This document shows positions 1 through 10,041 of a stretch of 64,000 nucleotides of DNA, in pieces (the stretch's first letter is position 1; every line of letters begins with the position of its first letter). The stretch covers positions 1 through 64,000 of the forward strand of contig JANQLU010000112.1 in assembly GCA_028280445.1 (NCBI GenBank), read 5' to 3'. The DNA is from Pirellulaceae bacterium. Lineage in GTDB: Bacteria; Planctomycetota; Planctomycetia; Pirellulales; Pirellulaceae. The position numbers and the translations under genes are program-made. The notes beneath the pieces are model-generated. The model did no database searches and was not told the DNA's origin. It saw nothing but the letters and a program-made list of their open reading frames with translations.

Positions 1-80
1 GAAGAGCTTTTTTGTCACGACAAAATAGGTAAGAAAGGAAGAATCTCCTCCTGGTGGGACAGTATTTAACGTTCGTGACA

Positions 81-137
81 CTAGCGCCTTGCCGCTCACA
101 GTGGCCGTTCATAATGGCCGGTGGGAACCGGCCCTAC
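81..137. repeat. Half-copies of palindromic repeat families B and A
   Basis: Positions 81-100 match one arm of family B (full copies at 20066-20131, 35470-35538, 58557-58625). Positions 116-137 match one arm of family A (full copies at 18438-18493, 35564-35619, 61339-61395). The apbE stop codon (TAG on the minus strand, 134-136) lies inside the family A arm, so the repeat sets the 3' end of that gene. Confidence 0.75.
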
Positions 138-1435
138 GGCTGTTCCGCTTGGCGTTTCCGCTGGACCGCTTCTTTTAATTCTTTGCATTGGTCCGATGGA
201 TTGCTGCACATCGAACACGATACGGATTCACCCTGTGATTCCTGCAGGCTGGCGATGCCGCCGCACGAGCCTTTGATTCGACGGTTGCTGACAATCACGC
301 CAATCGCCATGCCGGCAATGGCAATCACAAAAACGCCGACAGCAAACAGGATCACGGTATTGAAACCGGGATTTTTGGTTTGCCCGTTTCCGACACTTGG
401 AAATCCGACCGAGATCTTTCGCTCGAAAGACTCCTGTCCATTGTTCGTTTTGCGAATCAGGTTGTAGATTTCGACGTCCCAGTTTTTCGCCTGTTCTTTT
501 GACTCAGGCCCGATCACCAATGCTGCGGTAGCAAAAGCATCGGCAGTCATACAGTCGGCGGCCACAATCGAAGCGCTGGCCAACTGGTGTTTGACAGGCC
601 ATCCGGACACGGGATCGATCGTGTGGTTGTATCGTTGGCCATCAATGACGAAGTAATTTTCATAGTCGCCGCTGGTGGCCATCGCTTTGTCAACCAGTTT
701 GACCTGCGCCGCCCAAGGCAAATTTGCATTGCGTTTTGGATTTCGAATACCAACGATCCAAGGCGAACCATCAGGTTTGGTTCCGCGGCCACGAACTTCG
801 CCACCCACCTCGACCAGAAACGCATCGCATTTCAAATCGGCCAGCGTATTTGCGACCTGGTCCACGGCATAACCTTTGGCAATGGCCGACAAATCGATCT
901 GCAATCCATCCACCTGTTTTCTCAGCGCAGGCGGATTTTCGCGAATTCCAATTTTGTCGTAGCCGATTCGTTTTAATAGTTCATCAATCTCCGATTGCGA
1001 TGGAAGCTTGAATTCATCTTTCTTGCCGGGTCCGAAATTCCATCGTTTGACCAATGGACCGACCGTAATATCAAACGCCCCATTTGTTAGGCGACTGATT
1101 TCGCCAGCGCGTTTGACCACTTGAACGGTCTCGGCATCGACATCGACCCACTGGTTTTTGGCAGCGCGATTGAATCGCGTGACATCTGATGTGTCGATAT
1201 AGGTTGACATCAATTGGTTGACGCGGCCCAACGTGCCATCGATCGCTTTTTGTATCGATTCGTGCGACTGCGCGTCGGGCATCTGTGTCACCGTCACGTT
1301 GTAACGAATCGGCCCCATCGTCGTGCCGGTAAATTTTTCCTCGGCGGCCAATGGAATGGTGATGCCAAACAACACGCAACACCATGCAATCATCCACGCG
1401 AATTTGAGGATCGGTTTGAGAATGAGTATTTGCAT
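134..1435 (-). CDS. apbE: FAD:protein FMN transferase ApbE fused to an NqrM domain
   Basis: ApbE transfers FMN from FAD to a threonine of NqrB and NqrC in the periplasm. The 433-residue product has an N-terminal hydrophobic export segment, then an ApbE domain with LSAIAKGYAVD, ATSGDYENY (metal/FAD region) and HTIDPVSG. From about residue 359 there is a transmembrane helix followed by NRRIKGSCGG and Cys391, Cys407, Cys410, Cys417. This tail matches NqrM (DUF539), the small membrane protein that matures the Nqr iron centre and is normally a separate gene after apbE. A periplasmic ApbE domain, one helix and a basic segment would place the Cys cluster in the cytoplasm. An ATG six codons upstream (1453) is possible, but it sits directly against a hairpin, so 1435 is preferred. 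This is the last gene of the nqr operon. Confidence 0.9.
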   Translation of the reverse strand: MQILILKPILKFAWMIAWCCVLFGITIPLAAEEKFTGTTMGPIRYNVTVTQMPDAQSHESIQKAIDGTLGRVNQLMSTYIDTSDVTRFNRAAKNQWVDVDAETVQVVKRAGEISRLTNGAFDITVGPLVKRWNFGPGKKDEFKLPSQSEIDELLKRIGYDKIGIRENPPALRKQVDGLQIDLSAIAKGYAVDQVANTLADLKCDAFLVEVGGEVRGRGTKPDGSPWIVGIRNPKRNANLPWAAQVKLVDKAMATSGDYENYFVIDGQRYNHTIDPVSGWPVKHQLASASIVAADCMTADAFATAALVIGPESKEQAKNWDVEIYNLIRKTNNGQESFERKISVGFPSVGNGQTKNPGFNTVILFAVGVFVIAIAGMAIGVIVSNRRIKGSCGGIASLQESQGESVSCSMCSNPSDQCKELKEAVQRKRQAEQP

Positions 1436-1459
1436 TGCTTGGTAACCGCGCATAAAAAT

Positions 1460-1485
1460 CCGCTTGGCAAAATTTCGCCAAGCGG
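1460..1485 (-). terminator. Hairpin plus short T-run between nqrF and apbE
   Basis: A perfect 9-bp stem, CCGCTTGGC with GCCAAGCGG (8-nt loop), lies 7 bases after the nqrF stop. In the transcribed minus direction it is followed by ATTTTTATG. It has the form of a weak intrinsic terminator or processing hairpin, and may reduce apbE-nqrM expression relative to the subunit genes. That role is inferred. Confidence 0.55.
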
Positions 1486-1492
1486 TGTTATT

Positions 1493-2761
1493 TTAGCCGC
1501 CGAAATCGTCAAACGAAATGTTTTCTTCTTCGACGCCGATATTCAGCAACATTTCGTGGACACATTTGTTCATCATCGGAGGGCCACAGTAGTAATACTC
1601 GACGTCTTCCGGAGCTGGGTGATCTTTCAAGTAGTTGTCGTACAACACGTTGTGAATAAACCCGGTGTATCCATTCCAATCGTCCTCGGGCAACGCATCG
1701 GACAACGCAATATTGAATTTGAAATTTGGAAACTCTTTTTCGATTTCGCGGAAATGGTCGACGTAGAACAATTCACGCAGCGAACGACCGCCATACCAGT
1801 ACGAAACTTTGCGGCCAGTTTTCAAATTCTTGAACAACTCGAAAATGTGACTTCGCAGCGGAGCCATTCCGGCGCCACCGCCGACGTAGACCATTTCGTT
1901 GTCGGTTTCTTTGATAAAGAACTCACCGTACGGGCCTGAGATCACACATTCATCGCCAGGTTTCAAATTGAAAATATACGACGAAACTTTACCCGGTGGG
2001 TAATCCGTACCTGGCGGCGGCGAAGCGACCCGCACGTTGAGCATGATGATCCCTTTTTCACCTGGGTAGTTAGCCATGGAGTAGGCGCGAACCACCTCTT
2101 CATTGACGACCGATTTGTACTGCCAGACGTTGTATTGATCCCAGTCGGGATGATATTCATCCTGGATGTCGAAATTGCGATAGTCCAATTCGTGTGGCGG
2201 AACTTTGATTTGGATATAGCCGCCAGCCTTGAACGCGACGTCTTCGCCTTCGGGCAGTTCGAGCACCAATTCTTTGATGAACGTGGCAACGTTGTCATTC
2301 GAACGGACTTTGCAAACCCACTCTTTTGTTTCAAAGGCCTCTTCGGGAACCTCGACGACCATGTTTTGTTTAACAGCAACCTGGCAGCTCAATCGGCAAC
2401 CCTCTCGTGCCTCGCGTTTGTTAATCGAACCTTTTTCGGTCGGCAAAATTTCGCCACCGCCCTCAAAGACTTTGACGAGGCATTGAGCACAAGTTCCACC
2501 GCCGCCGCAAGCTGACGAAACCAGAATCCCTGCATCGTGCAGCGCACCCATCAATTTGCCGCCGGTTGGAACACTGATCGTCTTTTGATCGTTGATCAAA
2601 ATATCAATGTTGCCGCTGGGAACCAGTGCTTTTTTGGCCGCCAGAATCAAACCGACCAGCGCAAATACGATGAGGCCAAAAAACAGAACGCCTAAAAAGA
2701 TCTTTAGCCCGCTGGAGATATCCGCGAGCAGCAGACTGTTGTCGAATGTCAAAATTTCCAT
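1493..2761 (-). CDS. nqrF: Na+-translocating NADH:quinone reductase subunit F
   Basis: NqrF is the NADH-oxidising subunit of Na+-NQR. Electrons pass from NADH to FAD to a 2Fe-2S cluster and on into the membrane subunits. The 422-residue protein has one N-terminal helix (about 20-42), then a ferredoxin domain with Cys85, Cys91, Cys94 and Cys126, the same spacing as the known Vibrio cluster ligands. A ferredoxin reductase module follows, with [11 protein letters not shown] (FAD) and [13 protein letters not shown] (NADH), ending in the typical DDFGG. Length fits the family (about 408). It lies 35 bases after nqrE and is transcribed with it. Confidence 0.97.
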   Translation of the reverse strand: MEILTFDNSLLLADISSGLKIFLGVLFFGLIVFALVGLILAAKKALVPSGNIDILINDQKTISVPTGGKLMGALHDAGILVSSACGGGGTCAQCLVKVFEGGGEILPTEKGSINKREAREGCRLSCQVAVKQNMVVEVPEEAFETKEWVCKVRSNDNVATFIKELVLELPEGEDVAFKAGGYIQIKVPPHELDYRNFDIQDEYHPDWDQYNVWQYKSVVNEEVVRAYSMANYPGEKGIIMLNVRVASPPPGTDYPPGKVSSYIFNLKPGDECVISGPYGEFFIKETDNEMVYVGGGAGMAPLRSHIFELFKNLKTGRKVSYWYGGRSLRELFYVDHFREIEKEFPNFKFNIALSDALPEDDWNGYTGFIHNVLYDNYLKDHPAPEDVEYYYCGPPMMNKCVHEMLLNIGVEEENISFDDFGG

Positions 2762-2796
2762 TTATCGTCGTCCGAATTGTATTCGAATTGTTTTGT

Positions 2797-3414
2797 TTAC
2801 ACGCCGCTGAAGGCTAGAAAACCAAGTGCCATCAGTCCAACAATGATGAAGGTAATCCCCAAACCGCGGAGCGCGGGCGGGATGTCGCTGTATTTCAATT
2901 TCTCACGGATCGCTGCCAAAGCGGCAATCGCCACGGCCCAACCGAACCCTGAACCGATCCCGTAAACGAGACTTTGTGGGAAATCGTAGCTGCGTTCGAC
3001 CATAAATAGTGAACCGCCCAAGATGGCACAATTGACCGTGATCAATGGCAGGAAAATCCCCAATTGTTGATAGAGGGCTGGAAAGAATCGATCCAATGTC
3101 ATTTCCAGAATTTGAACCATCGCTGCGATCACACCGATGTAGCTGATCAACCCCAGAAAACTGAGGTCCAGGTTTTTGAAATCATTGGAAATCCAACTCA
3201 ATGCACCTTCTTTGAGAATCAAGGTGTAAATCAAATTGTTGACGGGAACCGTAATGAATTGAACGGCGATGACCGCGATACCCAATCCGACCGCCGTTTT
3301 CACGTTTTTAGAAACGGCCAAAAACGTACACATTCCCAAAAAGTACGCCAGCGCCAAATTTTCAACAAACGCACTTCGCAAAAACAAAATGAAGAGTTCG
3401 TATAAATAATCCAT
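2797..3414 (-). CDS. nqrE: Na+-translocating NADH:quinone reductase subunit E
   Basis: Integral membrane subunit of Na+-NQR, 205 residues with about six helices. Cys29 ([14 protein letters not shown]) and Cys129 ([11 protein letters not shown]) are at the positions that, with the equivalent pair in NqrD, ligate the intramembrane iron centre in characterised enzymes. The [20 protein letters not shown] segment is typical of NqrE rather than RnfA, and the operon contains nqrA, nqrC and nqrF. The start is 2 bases after the nqrD stop, indicating tight coupling. Confidence 0.96.
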   Translation of the reverse strand: MDYLYELFILFLRSAFVENLALAYFLGMCTFLAVSKNVKTAVGLGIAVIAVQFITVPVNNLIYTLILKEGALSWISNDFKNLDLSFLGLISYIGVIAAMVQILEMTLDRFFPALYQQLGIFLPLITVNCAILGGSLFMVERSYDFPQSLVYGIGSGFGWAVAIAALAAIREKLKYSDIPPALRGLGITFIIVGLMALGFLAFSGV

Positions 3415-3416
3415 GA

Positions 3417-4040
3417 TTATGCCTCCTCGATTTGTTCACGATGGAAGGTGCGAAGCACCCAGATAAAAATACCGATAATGAAAAATGCACTCGGTGAGAG
3501 TACCATCATCCCGTTGGGTGTGTACCAGCCATCGGGACCCGTCGGCAAAATCGTCGCACCAAACAGTGTTCCCGATCCAAACAGTTCGCGGAAAAACGCA
3601 ACCACAATCAAGATCACACTGTAGCCGATGCCATTGCCGAGTCCGTCCAGGAAACTGTCCCAGGTCGTGTTGTGCATCGCAAATCCTTCGGCCCGTCCCA
3701 TGACGATACAGTTGGTGATAATCAGGCCGACGAAAACCGACAACTCTTTGCTGAGGTTGTAGCTGAACGCCTTAAGGAACTGGTCTACAAGAATCACCAA
3801 AGAGGCGATAATCGTCATTTGCACGATGATCCGAATTTTGCTCGGAATATACTCGCGAATCAAAGCGACGCTGGCGTTTGCCATCGCCGTTACAAAAATA
3901 ACAGCAATGCACATCGTCACCGCTTTGTCCATCCGCGTGGTCACGGCCAAAGCCGAACAGATTCCGAGAATCTGCAAGGCAATGGGGTTGTTTTTGAAAA
4001 TGGGGCCAACGATCAGTTCGCCAGCTGAGTTTTTAGCCAT
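3417..4040 (-). CDS. nqrD: Na+-translocating NADH:quinone reductase subunit D
   Basis: Integral membrane subunit paired with NqrE, 207 residues from this start, about six helices. Cys28 ([12 protein letters not shown]) and Cys111 ([15 protein letters not shown]) supply the other half of the predicted intramembrane iron site. The frame stays open 37 codons further upstream, but those codons overlap nqrC and do not resemble the family. The ATG at 4040 gives the usual length and the 8-base overlap (ATGGCTAA) with the nqrC stop that is also seen between nqrB and nqrC. Confidence 0.95.
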   Translation of the reverse strand: MAKNSAGELIVGPIFKNNPIALQILGICSALAVTTRMDKAVTMCIAVIFVTAMANASVALIREYIPSKIRIIVQMTIIASLVILVDQFLKAFSYNLSKELSVFVGLIITNCIVMGRAEGFAMHNTTWDSFLDGLGNGIGYSVILIVVAFFRELFGSGTLFGATILPTGPDGWYTPNGMMVLSPSAFFIIGIFIWVLRTFHREQIEEA

Positions 4041-4917
4041 TCGGTTGTTCTCCCGATTCAGAGGCTGATTTTTTGTTCGCTTCCTTGGCTTTGGCCGCTC
4101 GAAGTTTTTCGATGTAGGGTCCAAAACCTTCTTGACCCATCCAGAACGCAATCATATTTTCGACACCCCGCGAGGTGATCGTTGCGCCCGACAGTGCGTC
4201 GACTTTGTATTGTGGGTCAGCTTGTTTCGTAACGACACTGATTCTGATGTTGCCGTTTTCATCACACAGGCATTTGCCCTCTGTCCATTGAGCTTTCCAG
4301 TTTGGATTGTCAACTTCACCGCCCAAACCTGGCGTTTCTTTGTGTTCGTAGTAAGTCAAACCTGCGATCGATCGCAAATCTTCTTTGAGCGCGATAAATC
4401 CTTTGAGCGTTGACCACAGACCGTAACCGCGAATGGGAAAGATGTATTTTTTTTCGCCGCTGCGGGACGTGTACAAATAGACGTGCGAGTGTTTTTCTTT
4501 TTTCTTGATCCCGGCAATATCCACTTTTTTGGGCAGTTTTTTCTCGGTCAACGAAGCTTTGAATTGATCGTAAGCCGCAATTTTTTCGCGGCGTTCCGAT
4601 TTGGATTCCGCACCGTCCCAATATTCCTCGGAAACATCGTCACCGGTTGCCAAATCAATGATTCGATCCTCGATCTGGCTTTTGAAAATCTCGTTGATCG
4701 ACGTCGTATTCAAATCTTCTTTTTTGAAATCGCCCGTAGCCAACAAAATATTCATCTTGCGGTCGTTCAATACATTGGCGTCTTGTCGCGGTTTGAGAAA
4801 CACCGCCGTCGCACTGACCAGCAATGCACAAACCAGGCAAACCGCGCCGGCCACGATAAACGTGCCGACAGGGCTGTCTTTGTCAAAAGCCATTTTGTTT
4901 GTTTCGTTGTTATCCAT
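4033..4917 (-). CDS. nqrC: Na+-translocating NADH:quinone reductase subunit C
   Basis: NqrC carries a covalent FMN in the periplasm and shuttles electrons between the iron site and NqrB. The 294-residue protein has one N-terminal helix (about 17-41) and an FMN-binding domain. The flavinylation motif [14 protein letters not shown] is present, with Thr246 as the predicted attachment site for ApbE. The segment [17 protein letters not shown] is a family hallmark. At 294 residues it is longer than Vibrio NqrC (about 257); the extra length is mostly a Lys/Glu-rich region at about 55-140. It overlaps nqrB and nqrD by 8 bases each. Confidence 0.96.
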   Translation of the reverse strand: MDNNETNKMAFDKDSPVGTFIVAGAVCLVCALLVSATAVFLKPRQDANVLNDRKMNILLATGDFKKEDLNTTSINEIFKSQIEDRIIDLATGDDVSEEYWDGAESKSERREKIAAYDQFKASLTEKKLPKKVDIAGIKKKEKHSHVYLYTSRSGEKKYIFPIRGYGLWSTLKGFIALKEDLRSIAGLTYYEHKETPGLGGEVDNPNWKAQWTEGKCLCDENGNIRISVVTKQADPQYKVDALSGATITSRGVENMIAFWMGQEGFGPYIEKLRAAKAKEANKKSASESGEQPNG

Positions 4918-6268
4918 GTCGAGCTAACCTTCGTTTGATATTGGCTTGGACGACGTAGTAGTCGATCAGCGGGGCAAACACGTTGCCAAACAGGATCGCC
5001 AACATAATGCCCTCGGGAAACGCCGGATTCATCGATCGAACCAGGACCGTCATGACACCGATCAATCCACCATAGATCCATTTGCCGGTTTCCGTCATTG
5101 ACGCGGAAACGGGATCGGTGGCCATAAACACAGTTCCAAATGCAAACCCGCCAATCACAAAATGCCACCACGGCATAATGTGGAACGAGGTTTGTTCAAA
5201 TGGTAAAAAATTCAGCAACACTGAAAAAATACTGGTACCGACGACGACGCCTGCCATGATTCGCCAGGAACCCACGCGCGTCATGATCAAAATGGCGGCA
5301 CCGATCAAACAACACAACGTTGACGTTTCACCCATCGAGCCATGGATATTCCCAAAAAAGGAATCCCACCAACCCGACACACCGGTTGCCAATTCGTCCG
5401 GATTGGGAGCCACTTGCCCGGTAATGTTGTTGACCACTTCGGGAACCGTACCGCTGACCTCACCCGTATCTGGATCTTTGACGATTTTTGAATTCGCAAT
5501 GGCGCCTAGTGCTGTTGGACCGGTGTATCCGTCGACCGATGTCCAAACATCGCCGCTGATTTTTGCTGGATAGGCAAAGTACAAAAACGCCCTGGCAGTC
5601 AAAGCGGGGTTCAAGAAATTTCGTCCCGTGCCACCAAAAATTTCTTTTCCGATGATGACACCAAAAGCAATTCCCAGGGCAACCTGCCACAGCGGAATAT
5701 TGGGAGGCAGCGTCAATGGGAACAACATTCCCGTTACCAAGAACCCTTCGTTAATCTCATGCTTGCGAATCACACTGAAAACAACTTCGCAGTGTCCACC
5801 GACAAACATGCAGACGATGTAAACGGGCAAGAAGTACAATGCCCCGTGAACAATATGTGGAAACGCGGCGATGGGATTCATCAATGTGCTATACCAAGCG
5901 GCGCTGGCTGCCTCCGCATCGGACGGATTGGCACAAACCCAGTCGTAGCGGATACCGAGCTGATCCATGATCGCATAGCGAATGTTTTTCAACAGACTCG
6001 TATCGACTTCAGTGCCGCTCAGTTGAATAATTTTTGCGGCTTGAAAGCCCGTGTTGTACATCGCCATCAAAATGCACGGGATCAACGCGATCACAACGGT
6101 AATCATCATCCGTTTTGTATCGATCGCATCACGAACATGAGTCGAGCCTGTTGTCGTTTCGCCCGTGTTATACAAAAACGTGTCGTTCGCCTCGTACAGC
6201 GGGTACAACAGTTTCAGCGGGCCTTTGGTAAAAAGCGGCTCGATGCTGTCCAGCAGCTTACGCAACAT
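4910..6268 (-). CDS. nqrB: Na+-translocating NADH:quinone reductase subunit B
   Basis: NqrB is the main Na+-translocating membrane subunit and also binds riboflavin and a covalent FMN. The product has 452 residues and about ten helices. The conserved [20 protein letters not shown] block is followed by [11 protein letters not shown], which aligns with the usual flavinylation motif SGAT. Thr252 is the predicted FMN-bearing residue. The proline replacing alanine before it is unusual. An extra hydrophilic stretch follows (residues about 260-300). It starts 9 bases after nqrA and overlaps nqrC by 8. Confidence 0.96.
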   Translation of the reverse strand: MLRKLLDSIEPLFTKGPLKLLYPLYEANDTFLYNTGETTTGSTHVRDAIDTKRMMITVVIALIPCILMAMYNTGFQAAKIIQLSGTEVDTSLLKNIRYAIMDQLGIRYDWVCANPSDAEAASAAWYSTLMNPIAAFPHIVHGALYFLPVYIVCMFVGGHCEVVFSVIRKHEINEGFLVTGMLFPLTLPPNIPLWQVALGIAFGVIIGKEIFGGTGRNFLNPALTARAFLYFAYPAKISGDVWTSVDGYTGPTALGAIANSKIVKDPDTGEVSGTVPEVVNNITGQVAPNPDELATGVSGWWDSFFGNIHGSMGETSTLCCLIGAAILIMTRVGSWRIMAGVVVGTSIFSVLLNFLPFEQTSFHIMPWWHFVIGGFAFGTVFMATDPVSASMTETGKWIYGGLIGVMTVLVRSMNPAFPEGIMLAILFGNVFAPLIDYYVVQANIKRRLARHG

Positions 6269-6277
6269 GATTTGGTA

Positions 6278-7690
6278 TTACCCTTCTTTTTCAATGACGG
6301 TCAAATTTTCACGAAGTGTTGAACCGTAGTCATATTTCCCAGGACAAACGAACGTACACAACGCCAGGTCTTCCTCGTCCAATTCCAAACAACCCAGCGC
6401 CTGAGCGGTTTCGGTGTCTTGAGACAATAAAGCACGCAGCAGCTGGGTCGGCAAAACATCCAAAGGCATGACTCGTTCATAAGTTCCAATGGGAACCATC
6501 GATCGATGTCCACCATTGATATTGGTGGTCATGTCAAAGGTCTTTTTCAGCAGACTCCCGACATACAAACGCGTCACGGTGAATTTGTCAAAACCGGGTT
6601 TTTGCCAGCCCAGAAATTCACGGTGTGTCCCTTCCTCGAGCACCGACACCTGGTTGTGAAACCGGCCAAGATACCCGACAAACTCTTCGGATTTACGACC
6701 GCAAAGGATCGAACCTGAAATCACGCGAACGTTGTCGGAATTGGTTTCGCCTTCAACCAGATCACTCAGATTAGCTCCCAGTTGCGTGGTGATGAGTCGC
6801 GGTTTTTTGACAACCGGACCCGCAATCGAAATGGTTCGCTCGTTGAAAATCCGGCCAGTGGTAAACAAATGACCAATCGCAATGACATCTTGGTAACCAA
6901 TCGTCCAAACGATCTTGGCTTCATTCACGGGATCGATCAAATGAATATGAGTGCCCGGTAGACCTGCCGGATGAGGACCTTTGAATTCCTCCAACTCAAC
7001 ATCATCGATGTCGATGCCGGGAATATGTGAATTGTTTTTCGCGCAAACGTAAATTTTTCCAACGTCGGTCGTTTTCTTGTCTTGTTTTGATTCGCCATCT
7101 TCCTCGGTCGCATCACTGCCAGCCGATTCAGGTTGCTGCATCAAGTTCGTCAAAACCGAAAGGCCGTTGACAAAATGTTCCCGATGTCGATCGATAATCA
7201 ATTCGGGTTCGGCACTCAATGGGTTGGTATCCATCGCGTTGACGAAAATCGATCGCGGGACGGAGCCGGGAACGGGGCTTTTGCTATAAGGTCGGGTTCG
7301 AATGGCAGGCCACAAACCGGATTGCAGCAAATTGTCTTTTACCGCATCGTACCCCAACATTTGCAAATTGGTGTGGGTCGGGAATGTCACTTCGTCGTCG
7401 CCATCAACATCGATGACCATCGACAAAAATTTTCGTTTTTCACCGCGGTTGATTTCACGAACTGTTCCCGCCGCTGGAGCGGTAAACAAAACGCCTTCGT
7501 TTTTCTTGTCGCTCAAGACCGCCTGGCCGAGTTTGACTTTGTCGCCAACTCCAACCAACAGCGTCGGGCGCATTCCGTGATAGTCATCTCCGACCAGAGC
7601 CACTGATCGAACTTTTTTGACTTCACCAACCTCTTGGAGCGGGTTACCGCTAATTGGGATATCTAATCCCTTTTTGATCACATGAACCAT
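6278..7690 (-). CDS. nqrA: Na+-translocating NADH:quinone reductase subunit A
   Basis: NqrA is the cytoplasmic subunit that binds ubiquinone in the Vibrio complex. The 470-residue product begins [15 protein letters not shown], as in the family, with the early [13 protein letters not shown] and a biotinyl/lipoyl-like segment ([21 protein letters not shown]). An Asp/Glu/Lys-rich insertion around residues 205-220 ([17 protein letters not shown]) enlarges the middle. No cofactor motif is expected. It is the first gene of the operon; a promoter should lie in 7691-7830. Confidence 0.95.
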   Translation of the reverse strand: MVHVIKKGLDIPISGNPLQEVGEVKKVRSVALVGDDYHGMRPTLLVGVGDKVKLGQAVLSDKKNEGVLFTAPAAGTVREINRGEKRKFLSMVIDVDGDDEVTFPTHTNLQMLGYDAVKDNLLQSGLWPAIRTRPYSKSPVPGSVPRSIFVNAMDTNPLSAEPELIIDRHREHFVNGLSVLTNLMQQPESAGSDATEEDGESKQDKKTTDVGKIYVCAKNNSHIPGIDIDDVELEEFKGPHPAGLPGTHIHLIDPVNEAKIVWTIGYQDVIAIGHLFTTGRIFNERTISIAGPVVKKPRLITTQLGANLSDLVEGETNSDNVRVISGSILCGRKSEEFVGYLGRFHNQVSVLEEGTHREFLGWQKPGFDKFTVTRLYVGSLLKKTFDMTTNINGGHRSMVPIGTYERVMPLDVLPTQLLRALLSQDTETAQALGCLELDEEDLALCTFVCPGKYDYGSTLRENLTVIEKEG

Positions 7691-8048
7691 CTTGTTCTCA
7701 CAGAGCCAAGCACGAATTCTGAATGGCTTTCACGCCGGTCGACAAAACTACATAAATCGTTATTCGACCAAAGCTTACGACTTCGTGAAAAAATTCACGA
7801 TGTCAAGGTAAAAAAAATTTTCTGTTGCCGGAATACCCCTAAAAAAATGACGGTTCACCAGCATCAAGACCGAAATCCTTTGTTGAATCCAACACCTAAA
7901 TGATACGAATTCAGCAATTTCTCGCAACGGGGAACGTCGCCCTATTTTGATTGAATTTTCGAAATGGATAATTGAATTTTCGAATTAGCCGATCGCCGTC
8001 CAGCGTTAGCGGCAAAGCGGCTACCGCCTTGCCGCTCACAGAACCCGG
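7691..8048. other. Intergenic region upstream of nqrA
   Basis: No gene is supported here. It holds the nqrA 5' region, an AT-rich stretch (7805-7830), and a degenerate family B palindrome at about 8001-8040 that ends 8 bases before the stop of the next minus-strand gene (8049). Confidence 0.6.
7783..7806 (-). promoter_or_regulatory. TTGACA box abutting a 7-bp dyad upstream of nqrA
   Basis: On the minus strand TTGACA (7806-7801) is followed directly by TCGTGAA-TTTT-TTCACGA (7800-7783), a perfect 7-bp inverted repeat about 95 bases before the nqrA ATG. No convincing -10 box is seen at normal spacing, so the dyad could be an operator with the promoter elsewhere. Confidence 0.3.
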
Positions 8049-9917
8049 CTACTTAGATTTATTCTCGACGATCCGAATCAGATTCTCGAATTGATAGTTT
8101 TTGACGAGAGTGGCAATTTGTTTCAAAACCGCCGTTTTTTGCCCGCTTTCCCAGTTATATTCGCCACGTTCCAAGATGTTGAGAACGCGCTGGGCGAAAA
8201 AATAAGCATCCCAGTATTTGTCGTCGTTTTTCCGTTTGGGGAAATTCTTGACGAGCTGCATGACCGATTTTGGGTCAAACCGGTCAGTGCAGTGGTGGAG
8301 CCACTGGAGGGCATCCAGACAGTCGACTTGACCTGCTTTAGAGTTGCATTCGGCTGCTAACTCCAGCATTGCGATCAAATCTTTCCCCTTGAGTCCGGTT
8401 GCTTCGCCGATGAAACCTTCTGGGACGGGACTTGTCTTATTTAGTTTCCGATCGGTCATCAGAGATTTTTTGACCTGGTCGATTTCGTCCTGTTCAGGAA
8501 TTCCTGTCACATCCATTTCAAGAAGTTTTGGCCAGTCGTGCTCAAAAAAGTTGATCACCACCTGGGCATCTGCTGTTTGGTTGATAAGTTTGCGGAGTTC
8601 GACCAACGCCGATTTGATGCTGCCCGGTTTCTTGAATTCATGAAATGCCCGAAAAACGTTCACCCGCAAATTAAAATCGGTGGCCTGTTTTCCTCCGAGC
8701 TGTCGCTCCAACAACGCCTCGGCGACCAAATTAGGCACAAAGTTCGTGTAGTAACTCCGATTTCCCCCCGCGTAGCGAAACACGATTTTTTCTCGATCCG
8801 CTTCGATGATCGCCATCGGCTCATCGCGACCGGCAACATTCAACTCCGCTCCGCCCGGTATTTTGTCGGCTTGGGCAATCACGTTTTTCCAGAAATTTTT
8901 GTACTCTCGCGCAACGACTTCGAATCGTTTTAAAACTTGTTTTTCGTCATCACTTAAATTCGTTGTCTGAATAGATGCGTCGGTAACTGCCGCCGCATTG
9001 AATTGTCGGAACTCCAGATTACGAATTTGTTTGAGAACGAGATAACGAAACGTCGGCGTCAGGTTTTTCGCGTCGACCGGTGTGAAAGGAATTTTGTTTT
9101 GGTTTTTTTTGCCCGTGTCATTTTTTTTGTCGCTAGTTTTCTTTTTGTCCGATTTTTTTGGGGTTACCTTACCCTTGCCATTTTTTTTCTTTTTTAAATC
9201 CTTGTTGAGTTTTGAGTCGGGCAGCGATTTTTCGTTCTGTTTCTTTTTGTTTCCCTGGTTGAGTTTTGAGTCGGGCAGCGACTTTCCCTGGGTATCATTC
9301 TGCGTGATATTGGAATCATTATCATTTGAATCTGTTGGCTTTTTTTTGCTGTACACAAACAAATAGTAACCCAAGCCGATCAAGCTAACCGAAATGATGA
9401 CGTGTCCCACAATCATCACTTTCCACGATTTTTTCTTCCGCCGTTTGGCACTCCTGATTTTTGACGGGTCGGATGTTTGTCCGTGCGCAATGTGCGGAAA
9501 CTCTTGTCGAGGCTCTTCGATCGTTTCGGAAACTTCATATTCGACGCTGACTTCCTCGACCGCTTCGACGGCGACCGGTAGCGTATCATCGCTTTCCGCC
9601 AATTGGGCGGCTGGAAGGGGGGTGTTGTTGTTAACGACGTTGTTCGTGGCGGCTTTGATACCGGCCAGATAGGCACTGCGATACTGGGGATCGACCAAAC
9701 AGGTTTCCGCCTCTTTGATTTCATCGATCAATGCTGTCCAAGCTTGGAGACGTTCGGCCGGACGAATCGCGCGAACTTTATTGAGTTGTTTCTTGGCCGC
9801 CAGCGCAATTTGTTCAACGTCCGATTCAGTCGGCGAAATTTCCAGCAACTCAAAATAATTCGGAGAATCCACCTCGATTCCAAGCCATTGCCGATACGGA
9901 TCGAAGCTGTCGGACAT
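8049..9917 (-). CDS. Membrane protein with N-terminal DnaJ-like region and Lys-rich linker
   Basis: No specific function is recognised. The 622-residue product starts with FDPYRQWLGIEVDSPNYFELLEI..., a J-domain-like helical segment found at the start of many planctomycete membrane proteins (no HPD motif seen). One transmembrane helix lies near residues 170-190 (VMIVGHVIISVSLIGLGYYL). After it comes a charged low-complexity linker rich in Lys, Asn and Asp that contains KSLPDSKLN twice, then a helical C-terminal domain of about 340 residues. The ATG at 9917 follows AGGTGG and is preferred over a GTG three codons upstream. It is transcribed alone; the stop is 8 bases from a family B repeat. Confidence 0.75.
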   Translation of the reverse strand: MSDSFDPYRQWLGIEVDSPNYFELLEISPTESDVEQIALAAKKQLNKVRAIRPAERLQAWTALIDEIKEAETCLVDPQYRSAYLAGIKAATNNVVNNNTPLPAAQLAESDDTLPVAVEAVEEVSVEYEVSETIEEPRQEFPHIAHGQTSDPSKIRSAKRRKKKSWKVMIVGHVIISVSLIGLGYYLFVYSKKKPTDSNDNDSNITQNDTQGKSLPDSKLNQGNKKKQNEKSLPDSKLNKDLKKKKNGKGKVTPKKSDKKKTSDKKNDTGKKNQNKIPFTPVDAKNLTPTFRYLVLKQIRNLEFRQFNAAAVTDASIQTTNLSDDEKQVLKRFEVVAREYKNFWKNVIAQADKIPGGAELNVAGRDEPMAIIEADREKIVFRYAGGNRSYYTNFVPNLVAEALLERQLGGKQATDFNLRVNVFRAFHEFKKPGSIKSALVELRKLINQTADAQVVINFFEHDWPKLLEMDVTGIPEQDEIDQVKKSLMTDRKLNKTSPVPEGFIGEATGLKGKDLIAMLELAAECNSKAGQVDCLDALQWLHHCTDRFDPKSVMQLVKNFPKRKNDDKYWDAYFFAQRVLNILERGEYNWESGQKTAVLKQIATLVKNYQFENLIRIVENKSK

Positions 9918-10041
9918 AGATACCACCTGAAAAAAGCCTTACATTAATGGCGTGTTAAACCTATTTGACGGCGTCTCTGGAAATGAGTTCCTCGATTTTA
10001 GTCGCCCCAAGGAGATTCTGAAAGCGAACAATGTGTGAACT

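Noticed and set aside
1214-1939. 241-codon open frame across the apbE/nqrF junction on the plus strand
   Set aside because: Overlaps two certain Nqr genes on the other strand and has no similarity to known proteins.
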